Assembly: GCF_001305675.1 (NCBI RefSeq)
Contig: NZ_CP011853.1
Location: forward strand, 4,092,001 to 4,156,000
DNA: 64,000 nt
DNA from: Gordonia phthalatica
GTDB taxonomy: Bacteria > Actinomycetota > Actinomycetes > Mycobacteriales > Mycobacteriaceae
Direction: 5' to 3'
Shown: one piece after another, positions 1 to 8,502 of the stretch
Numbering within the stretch: the stretch's first letter is position 1
Layout: the number at the start of each line of letters is the position of its first letter
Translations under genes and position numbers: made by a program
Notes under the pieces: generated by a model
Seen by the model: the letters and a program-made list of their open reading frames with translations, nothing else
What the model was told of the DNA's origin: nothing
Databases searched by the model: none

Positions 1-2
1 TC

Positions 3-500
3 GAGAAGAACACTGCCCCGGCGAATCCCGCGCCGGGTGAAGCGACAGCTTCGCCGAGCGGGCAACCGTCCGCTGAAGCGACTGGCGAAGCAGCGTCACG
101 GTCATCGACCCGTGATGGCGAGGTGCTCACGCCTGAGAACAGTCCTGAGTTCGCGGCTGTCCTCGCGTTCACTGACTACTGCTCGCCGGACATCGCAGCG
201 TTTGCTGCGGCTCATCGTGGTCGAACGATCGTGTTTCCCGGCAGCATCGCCGCGATGGCACCGCACGGGAACGCGAAGACTAGGTACGACATCCTAATCA
301 ACGCGGGCGACGCTGCGTCAGCGACTGGACCGGCTTTCCAGTTCCGTGATGAGAACACCCTCAACGACCTCCACTGGGTCGGCCCGGTACCGGACACGAT
401 CGGCGTGGGGACGAACCTCGACATAACGGCCGAAGTCGACCGCTACGAGGATCGGTCGTGCCTGCTACTGCTTGAGCCGGTTGCAACCGCCGTTCGCTAG
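3..500 (+). CDS. DUF4839-like secreted/linker protein, 3' part
   Basis: The frame is open from the left edge of the window, so the N-terminus is missing. What remains is a low-complexity Ala/Pro/Ser/Glu-rich linker of about 40 residues followed by a compact domain of about 125 residues beginning near LTPENSPEFAAVL. Conserved-looking features are the CSPDIAAFA segment, GRTIVFPGSIA, KTRYDILINAGD and a closing LLEPVATAVR. From memory this resembles DUF4839 domains found behind a secretion or lipoprotein signal and a flexible linker in actinobacteria; the molecular role is unknown. An ATG at 123 lies inside the open frame but would start within the domain linker, so I treat the gene as partial rather than starting there. 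Family assignment is from recall, not from a search. Confidence 0.55.
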   Translation, partial: EKNTAPANPAPGEATASPSGQPSAEATGEAASRSSTRDGEVLTPENSPEFAAVLAFTDYCSPDIAAFAAAHRGRTIVFPGSIAAMAPHGNAKTRYDILINAGDAASATGPAFQFRDENTLNDLHWVGPVPDTIGVGTNLDITAEVDRYEDRSCLLLLEPVATAVR

Positions 501-778
501 CCGTACGTAGTAGCTCGCGGCGCGCACGCCACCCACCTGTCTCGGAACGACATCCGCAGCTGTGCTGCTGTTAGGCGACATGGGAACAGGCAACGGCTAG
601 TTGAGCCTGGAGTCGTGCTCGAGCGCACCACGCTGCCGACGCCCGCGGGCGGCAAAAACCTAACTGACCATGCTCGCCGACACCACTCCTCGGGTCCTCA
701 GTCTGCGTAACGAGCTCTCCGGACAGGCGGATACACTCAGCGAAACCTGAGACCCAGTACCGGCAAGGAATTTCGCCC

Positions 779-1873
779 ATGCACGCGGCCGATGACGCCG
801 ACAATGATCGCGACGCCCCCACGAGCTACTACCTGAGTCAAGCCGTCGCCACACTACTGATCCCAGGAACCGGTCTCACTGTGGCTGAGTGGGTTGACGA
901 CAACAAAGGTCCACTGATAATCGCGGACGGTGACCCTGCCTTTCGGGAGTGGCTGCGTCGTCTCCGCTCCGCAGCTGCTGACATGCTTGTCACTGCACCG
1001 TATGAAGCTTGGCCCATATCCGGATCAGTCGTAATCACTCGTCCCATACGAGGCAGCACCGGTAACGAACTGGTTCCCCCTCAGTCGGTGACAAGCGCGC
1101 GAAACAGCTTCTGCGTCCTGTGCGTCACGCCCGGAGCAGTCCTTCATCAGGCCTCTCATACTCCGCACACTCGTGGCGAAGTCCGGCCACAGCCGCCAGC
1201 CGCGGACGTCGCAGCGGCACCACCGTCCGGGCGCATTGGTAACGATGCTCAACTACGCTCTGCGCTATGGATTGACGCTGTTCGCCGACTGAACACGGTG
1301 CGGGAAGAGTTCGCTGCCTACGAGACCGACGCAACGGCATTCTTCCATCGCCCACTACTGGCCGATCGAACACACCCGCTCGTGCAAGCTTTCTACACTG
1401 CTTTCGCCCATGCCGATGCCTTGCGAGTAGATGGCACCGTTCCTGACGAACTCGGTTTCGTGCGTGACTTCGCCGATCGGGCCGTTGCTGCCGAAACCGC
1501 ATGGAGGGCCGCGTACGCAGCTGCTTCAGCCTCGGGTGACAGCGGTCTGTCGGCTGAGCAACGAACTCTGCTGCGACGCGCTGAATCGGCAATCAAAGTG
1601 GCGCTCGACGATCGATCTCCTCCTAACGAACGAGCAACTGCCTACCGACGAGTGACCGAACTCTTCGGCAAGGCTCACATCGATGTTCCCGCGAGCATAG
1701 CCACGGAGTTGCGCCACCAAATCGAGAGCGCTACTCGCAAGACGCTCCCTGATCGACCCGGTCAAGGACTCGAGGCCCATCCAAAGATTGACAGACTCTC
1801 ATGTCAATCCGCCGTTCCCGACAACAATTGTGACCAAGCAGAAGGACCAACCACATGGATGCCACCGGAATAG
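779..1873 (+). CDS. Hypothetical protein, possibly composite
   Basis: This 364-residue protein is not recognised. The N-terminal third (to about residue 95) and the C-terminal two thirds (from about residue 150) look like normal soluble alpha-helical protein, but the stretch between them (roughly residues 105-150, rich in Cys, His and Pro) looks unlike folded protein and may reflect a frameshift or fusion. The C-terminal part has charged and aromatic helices (AVRRLNTVREEFAAYETDA, HPLVQAFYTAFAHADAL). The last residues overlap the start of the next gene by 19 bases, which suggests translational coupling. No signal peptide or membrane segment is evident. Confidence 0.5.
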   Translation: MHAADDADNDRDAPTSYYLSQAVATLLIPGTGLTVAEWVDDNKGPLIIADGDPAFREWLRRLRSAAADMLVTAPYEAWPISGSVVITRPIRGSTGNELVPPQSVTSARNSFCVLCVTPGAVLHQASHTPHTRGEVRPQPPAADVAAAPPSGRIGNDAQLRSALWIDAVRRLNTVREEFAAYETDATAFFHRPLLADRTHPLVQAFYTAFAHADALRVDGTVPDELGFVRDFADRAVAAETAWRAAYAAASASGDSGLSAEQRTLLRRAESAIKVALDDRSPPNERATAYRRVTELFGKAHIDVPASIATELRHQIESATRKTLPDRPGQGLEAHPKIDRLSCQSAVPDNNCDQAEGPTTWMPPE

Positions 1874-2511
1874 CAGTAGCGGTCATCATCGCGCTGGCCG
1901 TGATCGTCGGCGTCGGCTGGTTCGAATACCGCCGGCGGGAGTTCGGCAAGCTCGATGTCGAGGTACAGCACGCAGTGACAGCCGCCAGGTCTGCACGCAA
2001 GCAGTTCCGGGCTGCATCGCGGCTGATGACGACAGAAGTCGCCAGCATCGAGCGAACCATCAGCGAACTGAGCAGCGTCAAGGGCCAGCGGGTCGCCGCC
2101 GGCGGAGGAGTGACGGTCTACCAGCGATGGATCGACACCAGGCAAGGTAGCGGGTCGATCATCGGCGTCACCGCATCGGCAGCCGACGAATCCACCAACG
2201 GTGCCGGCAACGCGTACGTTGTGGTTGATGGTCCTGCAGTAAATGGTGTCGCCACCCTTGATGCATCGAAAGACCCAAAAGCCGGTCCGAACGCCTACGC
2301 GCTGGCGGCAGCGATCAACAAACAAGCACGGCTGGCCGCTGACGAGAAGAAGACGCTTCCCGAAAAGATCGAGCGAGCCAAGAGTCAGCTGACGACCGCC
2401 ACACGAAGTCATGAGCAGAAGGTCGAGGCGGCACGCTCTCATTTCAGGGGACGGCTAGAAGTGCTGCCGACAGAGACTCGAGCGAAGTACTTTCGCAACG
2501 ATCACGCCTAG
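1855..2511 (+). CDS. Membrane-anchored coiled-coil protein, unknown function
   Basis: The 218-residue product begins with a hydrophobic segment (about residues 5-24, IAVAVIIALAVIVGVGW) followed by a positively charged stop-transfer (EYRRREF), so it should be anchored with the bulk of the protein on one side of the membrane. The rest is mostly charged helix (residues 28-80 and 150-218), with a Gly/Ala-rich central section around residues 82-145. The general layout of an N-terminal membrane helix followed by helical bundle recalls LemA-type proteins, but no diagnostic motif is present. It overlaps the preceding gene by 19 bases, so the two are probably co-expressed. Confidence 0.55.
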   Translation: MDATGIAVAVIIALAVIVGVGWFEYRRREFGKLDVEVQHAVTAARSARKQFRAASRLMTTEVASIERTISELSSVKGQRVAAGGGVTVYQRWIDTRQGSGSIIGVTASAADESTNGAGNAYVVVDGPAVNGVATLDASKDPKAGPNAYALAAAINKQARLAADEKKTLPEKIERAKSQLTTATRSHEQKVEAARSHFRGRLEVLPTETRAKYFRNDHA

Positions 2512-2783
2512 TTTGGTCCGGCGCGCGTCACCCGTGGGGTTGGAGTTCACCCGGCGGTGATCGCGCGCTGGCTACGCGTCGTTTCGACCCGCTTGGACGC
2601 CATGTGTCTGCGACCTGCGTCGATCACTAAGCGCTGGACCAGCGGTCACGTGCTGCTGTGGTGGACAAACACTTGGTGGCCAGATGCATAGACGAGCTGT
2701 GTCGGTGACGGCCATGCTTCAGGGGCCAACCTGCGGAAGCCGGCAGACACGCTTGACTTCCGCAGGTCCTCGCTGTGAGCCAT

Positions 2784-4007
2784 TTATTGGGTGAGTCGGC
2801 CTGCCAGCCAGTTGACTGCGATATTACCGGTAACCAATCCGACTGCGTGTCCTGGAGCTCCGATGGGCGGTAGCGATGGTGTGTTGATATTCGCCCTGGC
2901 GACGTTGGTACCCCCGCGTTTCCAAGCGTCTGCCGTGGCATTCGAATCGCCGGCGGGGACAACGTCGTCGTTCACGTTCTGCATAAGGAGTACCGGATGA
3001 CTCGGTGCCGTTCGTCCCATTACGAAACTCTGGAATACGCTGTTTATCTCAGGATCGGAAGCCAACTCTTCGATTAACGGTCGCCCACTTACCGTCATCC
3101 CCTTTGTCGATCTGAAATAGTGGCCGACGACACTGCCCACCAGACACTCACCCGCAGTCTTACGCAGAAAATCTCTACCCTGACTGTTTAGTTTCGCATC
3201 GATCTTCGGCGCAAGTTGCGGATACTCAGCCCGTACCCCGTTCACGAAGTAGCCAATAACTCCGGCCGATAGCTTCCCTTCGTTGAACATCATTGTTCGC
3301 GCCGGGTTGGTCGGGGGCGCACCGACCACAGACCCTCTGATATTGAGTTCAGGGGCATAAGACTTGGCCTGTTCGGCAGCGGCGGCAGCTGCCCCGCCCC
3401 CCTGTGAGTATCCCCAGATTCCGACAGGCGCTCGGCGATCAACTGCCCCCACCGATATAGCGGCGCGCGCAGCATCAAGCACTGCGTGGGCTTGGGGAAT
3501 GGGCTGCAGGTAAGGTAGCCGCCCCGGCGCCTCCGTCCCCTGAAAGTCGGTCATGGTTACAGCGAACCCTCGAGTCAAGAGGGAAGCCACGTCAAGCAGC
3601 TGTAGCTCGATCATAGGAACGCCAGAGCGGTCGGTGGTCAGTCCGCGAGTCAGCAGCTGTGAAGGTCGGCAACTCGGATCCGAGCCGTGGGTGCCAACTG
3701 CATAGGTGACCAATGGGCGAGGTCCTCTACCAGTCCACTTCGAAGCCGGAACCATAACAATTCCCGTTGTAGCGACTGGCTTGCCGCGGGTATCGGAGCT
3801 TCGATACGTGACCGAAGTCGCCTTCACCCCAGTAGGGATGGCGCCTGCCAGGAGATCCGTCTTAACAGACCGCAGCAGGCCGCCGTTCTCGACAGGGGCG
3901 TCCGCAGGCTCTGCAACGGCCGGAGCGCCCGCTGTTGCTGTTGCTGTTGCTACGAGTAGCGCAGCAGCTGCGTATCCAATCGATCTTGCTAGGAAAGTAC
4001 GGGGCAC
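2784..4007 (-). CDS. Secreted lipase/esterase (LIP family, alpha/beta hydrolase)
   Basis: A secreted hydrolase of about 407 residues resembling the secretory lipase (LIP) family. The best start is the GTG at 4007, five bases behind a GAAGGAG ribosome-binding site; it gives a typical signal peptide (PRTFLARSIGYAAAALLVA...TAGAPAVAEP). A longer reading to 4139 would begin inside an upstream duplicated element and is unlikely. The nucleophile elbow is GYSQG (within IWGYSQGGGAAAA), a candidate acid lies in NVNDDVVPAGDS, and the histidine is in APGHAVGL near the C-terminus. The expected role is hydrolysis of triacylglycerols or other esters outside the cytoplasmic membrane. The gene stands alone and is preceded by a 35-bp tandem duplication. 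Confidence 0.85.
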   Translation of the reverse strand: MPRTFLARSIGYAAAALLVATATATAGAPAVAEPADAPVENGGLLRSVKTDLLAGAIPTGVKATSVTYRSSDTRGKPVATTGIVMVPASKWTGRGPRPLVTYAVGTHGSDPSCRPSQLLTRGLTTDRSGVPMIELQLLDVASLLTRGFAVTMTDFQGTEAPGRLPYLQPIPQAHAVLDAARAAISVGAVDRRAPVGIWGYSQGGGAAAAAAEQAKSYAPELNIRGSVVGAPPTNPARTMMFNEGKLSAGVIGYFVNGVRAEYPQLAPKIDAKLNSQGRDFLRKTAGECLVGSVVGHYFRSTKGMTVSGRPLIEELASDPEINSVFQSFVMGRTAPSHPVLLMQNVNDDVVPAGDSNATADAWKRGGTNVARANINTPSLPPIGAPGHAVGLVTGNIAVNWLAGRLTQ

Positions 4008-4023
4008 ATCCACTCCTTCAAAA

Positions 4024-4093
4024 GTACACGTTGAGTTCTCTAACTGTGAACACACATCGTACACGTTGAGTTCTCTAACTGTGAACACACATC
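4024..4093. repeat. 35-bp perfect tandem duplication upstream of the lipase
   Basis: Positions 4024-4058 and 4059-4093 are identical. Each unit contains AGTTCTCTAACT, which carries AGTT/AACT inverted ends around four bases, and GTGAACAC. The pair lies directly upstream of the lipase ribosome-binding site, so it is in the position expected for a promoter or operator. A regulatory role is inferred from position only. Confidence 0.8.
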
Positions 4094-4302
4094 GAACTGT
4101 CTCGGGAGAACCAGTCTTCGGCACCTCGCTCGGCCGCACCCGATGTCACGGCGCACTCACCCGAGGTGCGACTGTGAGGCGCGCTGATGGGACAGCTGCT
4201 GACCTGTAGCGACGTGAACACTCGGAGTCAGCGCCTCCACGAGCTGGTGCATCACAAACCCCCGATTTGGAATGCCAATCTTCCCTGGCGTTGTATGTTC
4301 TC

Positions 4303-4608
4303 TCACAGGGTGAAGCGGGCGCGACCTCGTCCACACACGATGAAGAATCGGTCGAGGATGTCTTTTGACGTGACGTCGCTCGGCAGGTCAGGGAGCCGCA
4401 CGAACACGTCAACGTCCTTGACCCGCTTGATCGACACGCTCCTCTTGTACGAACCGATCAGCACCGGGTCCACTCCGTACTCGGTGAGCTTCGTGTCGGC
4501 TTCGAGCGCATCGCGCACCAGTCGGTGCGCCTCCGGCGCATTGGCCTTGTCATCGCCGGGCTCGATGGAGCTCAGCGCATCCTTGAACTGCTGCTTGAGG
4601 TGAGCCAT
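4303..4608 (-). pseudogene. Truncated CD-NTase/SMODS-type nucleotidyltransferase
   Basis: The 101 codons start at an ATG with a good GGAGGG site upstream. They encode the beginning of a nucleotidyltransferase: an N-terminal helix, then GSYKRSVSIKRVKDVDVFVR, in which the G-S pair and the D-V-D metal ligands match the Pol-beta-like fold used by CBASS-type oligonucleotide cyclases. Family members are usually 280-400 residues. Here the frame leaves recognisable sequence just after ILDRFFIV and stops within 12 residues, so the third catalytic Asp and the whole C-terminal helical domain are gone. It is most likely a remnant of an anti-phage signalling locus. No effector, E2-like or Cap2/Cap3 gene is visible nearby. 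Confidence 0.6.
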
Positions 4609-4700
4609 CGGGCCCTCCGATCTCGTTGTGATTGTTTGGACTTCTCTGAGCCTGCCTCATACCGCCGCCACTGCGGCGAGCATGAAGGACAGGTTGCGTA

Positions 4701-4817
4701 CTACTTCTTGCCGCGCTTGCCGGCGCTCTCGTTGGTCGTGGTCTTCGGGTGACGCTTCACCGTGGACTGCTTCACGAACCGCCCCGTGACCGCGCTGCGC
4801 CCTCGCTTCCCTGCCAT
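4701..4817 (-). CDS. Small basic conserved protein (38 aa)
   Basis: The ATG at 4817 is preceded by GAGGAGGTGAG, a strong ribosome-binding site, and encodes 38 residues, MAGKRGRSAVTGRFVKQSTV followed by a Lys/Thr-rich tail ending AGKRGKK. I recall very similar short basic proteins of the type GRSAVTGRFVxxxTxxRHPxTT being widespread in actinobacteria and phages, with no known function. It is divergent from the XRE regulator at 4920, with about 100 bases between the starts. Confidence 0.65.
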   Translation of the reverse strand: MAGKRGRSAVTGRFVKQSTVKRHPKTTTNESAGKRGKK

Positions 4818-4919
4818 ACCCCTCACCTCCTCGATATTCCAGAATCGATGCTGCGTTTCAATTCTAACACACTCCGTGTCGCAGGTGACGAGCTGTCGCA
4901 GATGTGACACACTGGGGAC

Positions 4920-5288
4920 ATGGCCAAGACCACGATCAACACGGCCGCGCTGTACTCCGCCCTAGACGCCGCGCGCCAAGAGCGACAACTCTCCTGGCGA
5001 GCGCTGGCTGGCAAGATCGGCGTGAGCCCTTCTTTGCTCTCCCGGCTCGGCAACGGCCTCAAGCCGGACTCGGACGGCTTCGCGACGATAATTTCCTGGC
5101 TCCGCCTGCCGGCCGAGGACTTCTTCGAATACGAGGGAGAACGTGACGCCAAAGACGACCGCCAACCCGAACTCATGGCGCAGCTCGCGCCGCTCCTGCG
5201 CGCCCGGAAGGACCTCAGCGAGACCGACGTCAAGTACCTGCAACAGATCATCGGCGCGACCATCGAACGCGCACGGGCGCAGGGATGA
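4920..5288 (+). CDS. XRE-family transcriptional regulator
   Basis: This 122-residue protein has a lambda-repressor type helix-turn-helix at about residues 8-60 (ALDAARQERQLSWRALAGKI then SPSLLSRLGNGLKPDSDGF). The C-terminal part is a charged helix. It is followed four bases later by an ImmA/IrrE peptidase, the classic repressor/anti-repressor-protease pairing of mobile elements, in which the protease cleaves or inactivates the repressor after a signal. Just upstream the octamer TGTCGCAG occurs twice, 17 bases apart (4877-4884 and 4894-4901), and may be an autoregulatory operator. Confidence 0.8.
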   Translation: MAKTTINTAALYSALDAARQERQLSWRALAGKIGVSPSLLSRLGNGLKPDSDGFATIISWLRLPAEDFFEYEGERDAKDDRQPELMAQLAPLLRARKDLSETDVKYLQQIIGATIERARAQG

Positions 5289-5291
5289 CTT

Positions 5292-5864
5292 GTGCGTCGA
5301 GGATTCAAGACCGAGGCGAAGAACCTCGCACTGGAGCTACGGGCCGAGATCGGCCTCGATGCGCACACGCCGTTCGACCCCTACGTCTTCGCCTCTGAGT
5401 ACGGCATCACCGTCGTCCAACTCAGCGACCTCGACGGCGCCGCGCGCGACCACTTCCTCCGAGCGGACGGAAGCGCACTGTCCGGGGCGCTGATCCCGCA
5501 CGGCACTGGGGTGGTCATCCTAGAGAACGATGCTCAGCCCCTGACCCGTCGTCGCACCACCATGTGCCACGAACTCGCCCACGTCGTCCTGGAGCACCAG
5601 TTCGGCGTTTCGCTCTCCGACGAGCGGAAGTGCGGGCTCGGCGGAGTCCAAGAAGCCGAAGCCGACTGGCTCTCAGGGGAGATACTGATTCCCAACGAGG
5701 GTGCATTCCGGCTCGCCCGAGAAAACGCCTCTGACGAGGAGGCAGCTGATACCTACGGCGTCAGCCTCGCTCTCGCCCGCTGGAGAATGAACCACAGCGG
5801 CGCCCGCAAGGTCATGGAACGCGCTCGCGCCAAACGGTCCAAGACGCCCAGCCCCTACCGGTAG
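5292..5864 (+). CDS. ImmA/IrrE family zinc metallopeptidase
   Basis: The product has 190 residues. The zinc site is visible as MCHELAHVVLEHQ (HExxH) around residue 95, followed by an acidic stretch containing EAEADWLSGEILIP that supplies the third ligand, as in ICEBs1 ImmA and Deinococcus IrrE. The start is a GTG at 5292, just behind the stop of the XRE gene, so the two form one operon. The likely role is regulated proteolysis of the neighbouring XRE repressor. The pair may control a mobile element or be a toxin-antitoxin-like unit; here no intact integrase is directly next to it. Confidence 0.85.
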   Translation: MRRGFKTEAKNLALELRAEIGLDAHTPFDPYVFASEYGITVVQLSDLDGAARDHFLRADGSALSGALIPHGTGVVILENDAQPLTRRRTTMCHELAHVVLEHQFGVSLSDERKCGLGGVQEAEADWLSGEILIPNEGAFRLARENASDEEAADTYGVSLALARWRMNHSGARKVMERARAKRSKTPSPYR

Positions 5865-6138
5865 CTGCGATACGGCAACGGCAACCGACCCTGGGCTCGA
5901 TGCTCGCTAGCTGTAATGACCACGGCCGGTAGAGCCATACTCGTTCGCCGTCGAACTCAAGAAGGGCGCCTCGGCCGAGGATCGCGAGACGTGGCGGTCG
6001 AGACCGCCATGATCGTCAACTCGCTAGGGGGGCTTCGCCGACTAACGGCAGCCTGGTAGTTGCTCCAGTCTACTGGTAACCACTCGTATCACTTTGTCTC
6101 GAGTCCAAACCAGCTGAGGCAGGCTCCGAAACCTGCCC

Positions 6139-7000
6139 TCAGGACGAAAGGGCAGGGACCGGTTTCGTGTAGCCGTCATCGCTGGCAGTTGGTTTGGGCG
6201 GGGCGCTGACCGATCGGCGGTGTCCCACGGCGGTGAGGATCACGCCACCGACGATCCACCCGGCGAGTACCAGCCACGATGACGTCGTGTCGGCCTGGGG
6301 GAAGTACGACAGTTCACGGACCAGCGTCGCCGATGCACCGGGTGGGAACCACTGTCCGATTTCGCCCCATGCTCCGGGGAGGAACTGTGACGGCAACGCG
6401 CTTCCCGAGATGGGGTTGGCGAACAGCATCATCACGACCGGGCCGATTGCAGTACCAGCGCGGCCGATCAGCGCAACGCAGCCGATCATCGGTGCGGCGA
6501 TAGCGGCGATGGCCACGGCGAAGGCGCCGACGTTGAGTAAGTAGTTGCCCTGGATCGACCCGAACCAGAGTTGCAGGATGCTGGCGAGGACGATTCCGCC
6601 GACGATGGCGTACGTCGTCACTGCGAGGATGCGTCGCCTCGCTCCGACGATGACAGTCGAGATGAGGACGCCGCCGATGATGCCGCCGAAGAGCATCGGG
6701 AAGAACGCCGAGTTCAGCAGCGCGCCATTGGGGTCTTCGTCGGAGAACGGTGCAACGTCGGTGAGGGTCACTGTGGGTTCACCGCCCGGTGGGACCCCAG
6801 ACTGTTGAGCGAGCGCCGACTCCAATGGGGTCGCCAGTTGCGCGGCAACCTCATTGACCGCACCATTGGCCGATGCGGTGAGCACCTCGGGCTGCGCACC
6901 GAGGACGATCCCGCCCATGTAGTCGCGAGATTCGATGCCGGCCACCACGGCGTCTCGATCATCGACGACGGTGACGTCGTAGATCTCACCACTCGAGGAC
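6139..7000 (-). pseudogene. Truncated YhgE/DUF3533-like multi-pass membrane protein (3' part)
   Basis: Only the C-terminal ~287 codons survive. They encode a short extracytoplasmic segment (DVTVVDDRDAVVAGIESRDY) and about six hydrophobic helices ending in a cytoplasmic tail (residues PKPTASDDGYTKPVPALSS). The pattern of a large loop followed by an ABC-2-like six-helix block, with FLPGAWGEIGQWFPPGA near the end, fits DUF3533/YhgE-type proteins of actinobacteria. Reading upstream the frame enters the reverse strand of the IS3-type element at 7001, and beyond that element lies IS481 DNA, so the 5' half has been lost. Confidence 0.6.
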
Positions 7001-7054
7001 TGAATCGTCCCGGGTTTGATGGAGACAGGTTTGACCGGAAGGGACACTTGTTTC

Positions 7055-7375
7055 ATGCCTCGCCCATCGAAGTACTCGAAGGAATTGCGGGACCGTGCCA
7101 CGCGCATGGCCATCGACGCCCGTAAGGACCCCGAGACCGCGCCAGGAGCGTTGGCGCGGATCGCCAAACAACTCGACATCAACCCTGAAACCCTGCGCAA
7201 CTGGGTTCGCCGCGTCGAGGAAGGACAGGCCGCGGCACCGGGTGTGGAGACGGTCTCGGATATCGAACGGATCCGCCAGTTGGAGAAGGAAGTCTCCGAG
7301 TTGCGGCGGGCGAACGAGATATTGAAGACCGCGTCAGCTTTCTTCGCCGCCGAGCTCGACCGGCCACACCGCTGA
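7055..7375 (+). CDS. IS3-family transposase OrfA (helix-turn-helix)
   Basis: This 106-residue OrfA starts at MPRPSKYSKELRDRATRMA. An HTH_Tnp_1 fold covers about residues 5-60 (INPETLRNWVRRVE), followed by a leucine-zipper helix (IRQLEKEVSELRRANEILKTA). It binds the element ends and, fused to OrfB by -1 frameshifting, forms the active transposase. The frame change likely occurs around GCTTTCTTC near 7337-7345, where the -1 frame remains open into OrfB. Confidence 0.85.
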   Translation: MPRPSKYSKELRDRATRMAIDARKDPETAPGALARIAKQLDINPETLRNWVRRVEEGQAAAPGVETVSDIERIRQLEKEVSELRRANEILKTASAFFAAELDRPHR

Positions 7376-8304
7376 TCGTCGACTTCATCGACCAGCACCG
7401 TCATCGATGGCCAGTCGAGGCGATCACCGCCGCCCTCACCGAGGCAGGATGCGCGATCGCGCCATCGACCTACTACGCCGCCCGCGGCCGCGCCCCGTCG
7501 GCTCGAGCGGTCCGCGACGAGTATCTGAAAGAGCAGATCATGGACGTCTACGAAGACTCCGGCGGCATCTACGGCCGCCGCAAGATCCGCGCCGCCCTCG
7601 CCCGCCGAGGGATCACCGTCGCCAAGTGCACAGTCGAACGACTGTGCCGTGACCTGGGGATACGTGGCGTCGTGCGAGGTAAGTTCCCGCGTACCACGAA
7701 ACCGGCACCCGAGACCGAACGCCCTGCTGATCTAGTCGACCGCGCGTTCTGCGCGACTGCGCCGAATCAGCTATGGGTTGCCGACATCACCTACGTTCGA
7801 ACCGAGGTCGGTTGGGTCTACGTCGCGTTCGTGTTGGACGTGTTCTCGCGGATGATCGTCGGCTGGCAGACCTCGACCCGCATGTTCGCCGACCTGGCGA
7901 TCGACGCATTGGCGATGGGCCTGTGGCTGCGTCGCCGGGCCGGCCAGGACATCACCGGCTTGATTCACCATTCCGACCGGGGCGTCCAGTACCGGGCGAT
8001 CCGCTACACCCAGGCCCTTGCCGAGGCCGGCGCCGTCGCCTCGGTCGGCTCGCGCGGCGACTCGTATGACAACGCGATGGCCGAAGCCTTGAACTCACTG
8101 TACAAGCACGAGTTGATCTACCGGAAGGGCCCGTGGGCGTCGACGAACGCCGTCGAGATCGCGACTGCCGAGTGGGTCCACTGGTACAACACCACGCGCC
8201 TGCACGGCGAACTCGATCACCGGCCGCCGGCCGAGGTCGAAGACCACTACTGGCAGCAGCACGCCGCTGCTGCTGAGACAGAACCTGCACTACAGAACAA
8301 ATGA
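7360..8304 (+). CDS. IS3-family transposase OrfB (DDE integrase)
   Basis: OrfB lies in the -1 frame relative to OrfA and I give the portion after the probable shift, reading PATPLIVDFIDQHR onward. It has the IS3 HTH_21 region (residues 60-100, GGIYGRRKIRAALARRG) and an rve integrase core: first Asp in LWVADITYV, second in HHSDRGVQY, Glu in NAMAEALNSLYKHELI. It ends with the usual WYNTTRLHGEL...PPAEVE tail, so the catalytic core looks intact and the element may still move. Confidence 0.85.
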   Translation, partial: PATPLIVDFIDQHRHRWPVEAITAALTEAGCAIAPSTYYAARGRAPSARAVRDEYLKEQIMDVYEDSGGIYGRRKIRAALARRGITVAKCTVERLCRDLGIRGVVRGKFPRTTKPAPETERPADLVDRAFCATAPNQLWVADITYVRTEVGWVYVAFVLDVFSRMIVGWQTSTRMFADLAIDALAMGLWLRRRAGQDITGLIHHSDRGVQYRAIRYTQALAEAGAVASVGSRGDSYDNAMAEALNSLYKHELIYRKGPWASTNAVEIATAEWVHWYNTTRLHGELDHRPPAEVEDHYWQQHAAAAETEPALQNK

Positions 8305-8333
8305 TCGGTCTCCAACAAACCCGGGTCTTGACA

Positions 8334-8502
8334 GACCCTGCAGGAGGAATGGGCCTACGCCCGTCCCTACCTCAGTGAAACCGAACGCGTCGCGGCCTTC
8401 CCCGAGTTCCTTCGCATCTACAATCACGAACGCGGCCACACCGCACTCCGAGGCAACTCACCCGCCGACCGCGTACCCAACCTGTCGGGTCAGTACAGCT
8501 AG
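8334..8502 (+). pseudogene. IS481-type transposase 3' remnant
   Basis: About 54 codons in one frame encode the C-terminus of an IS481-like DDE transposase (EEWAYARPYLSETERVAAFP, then YNHERGHTALRGNSPADRV). It is cut on its left by the IS3-type element and has no start. Its stop codon overlaps the stop region of the convergent thioesterase gene. Confidence 0.75.

Larger units (their letters stand above)
7001..8333 (+). mobile_element. IS3-family insertion sequence with 3-bp target duplication
   Basis: I place the ends from imperfect inverted repeats: the left end reads TGAATCGTCCCGGGTTTGAT and the reverse complement of the right end reads TGTCAAGACCCGGGTTTGTT, both continuing with TGGAGAC or equivalent. 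The trinucleotide GAC directly flanks both ends (6998-7000 and 8334-8336), the target duplication expected for this family. The element holds orfA and orfB in the -1 relation typical of IS3 elements. It separates a truncated membrane-protein gene from an IS481 remnant, so it landed in already rearranged DNA. Confidence 0.8.

Noticed and set aside
5865..6138. A gene scrap around FAVELKKGASAEDRETWRSR
   Set aside because: The similarity is too short, there is no start or consistent frame, and nothing recognisable flanks it.
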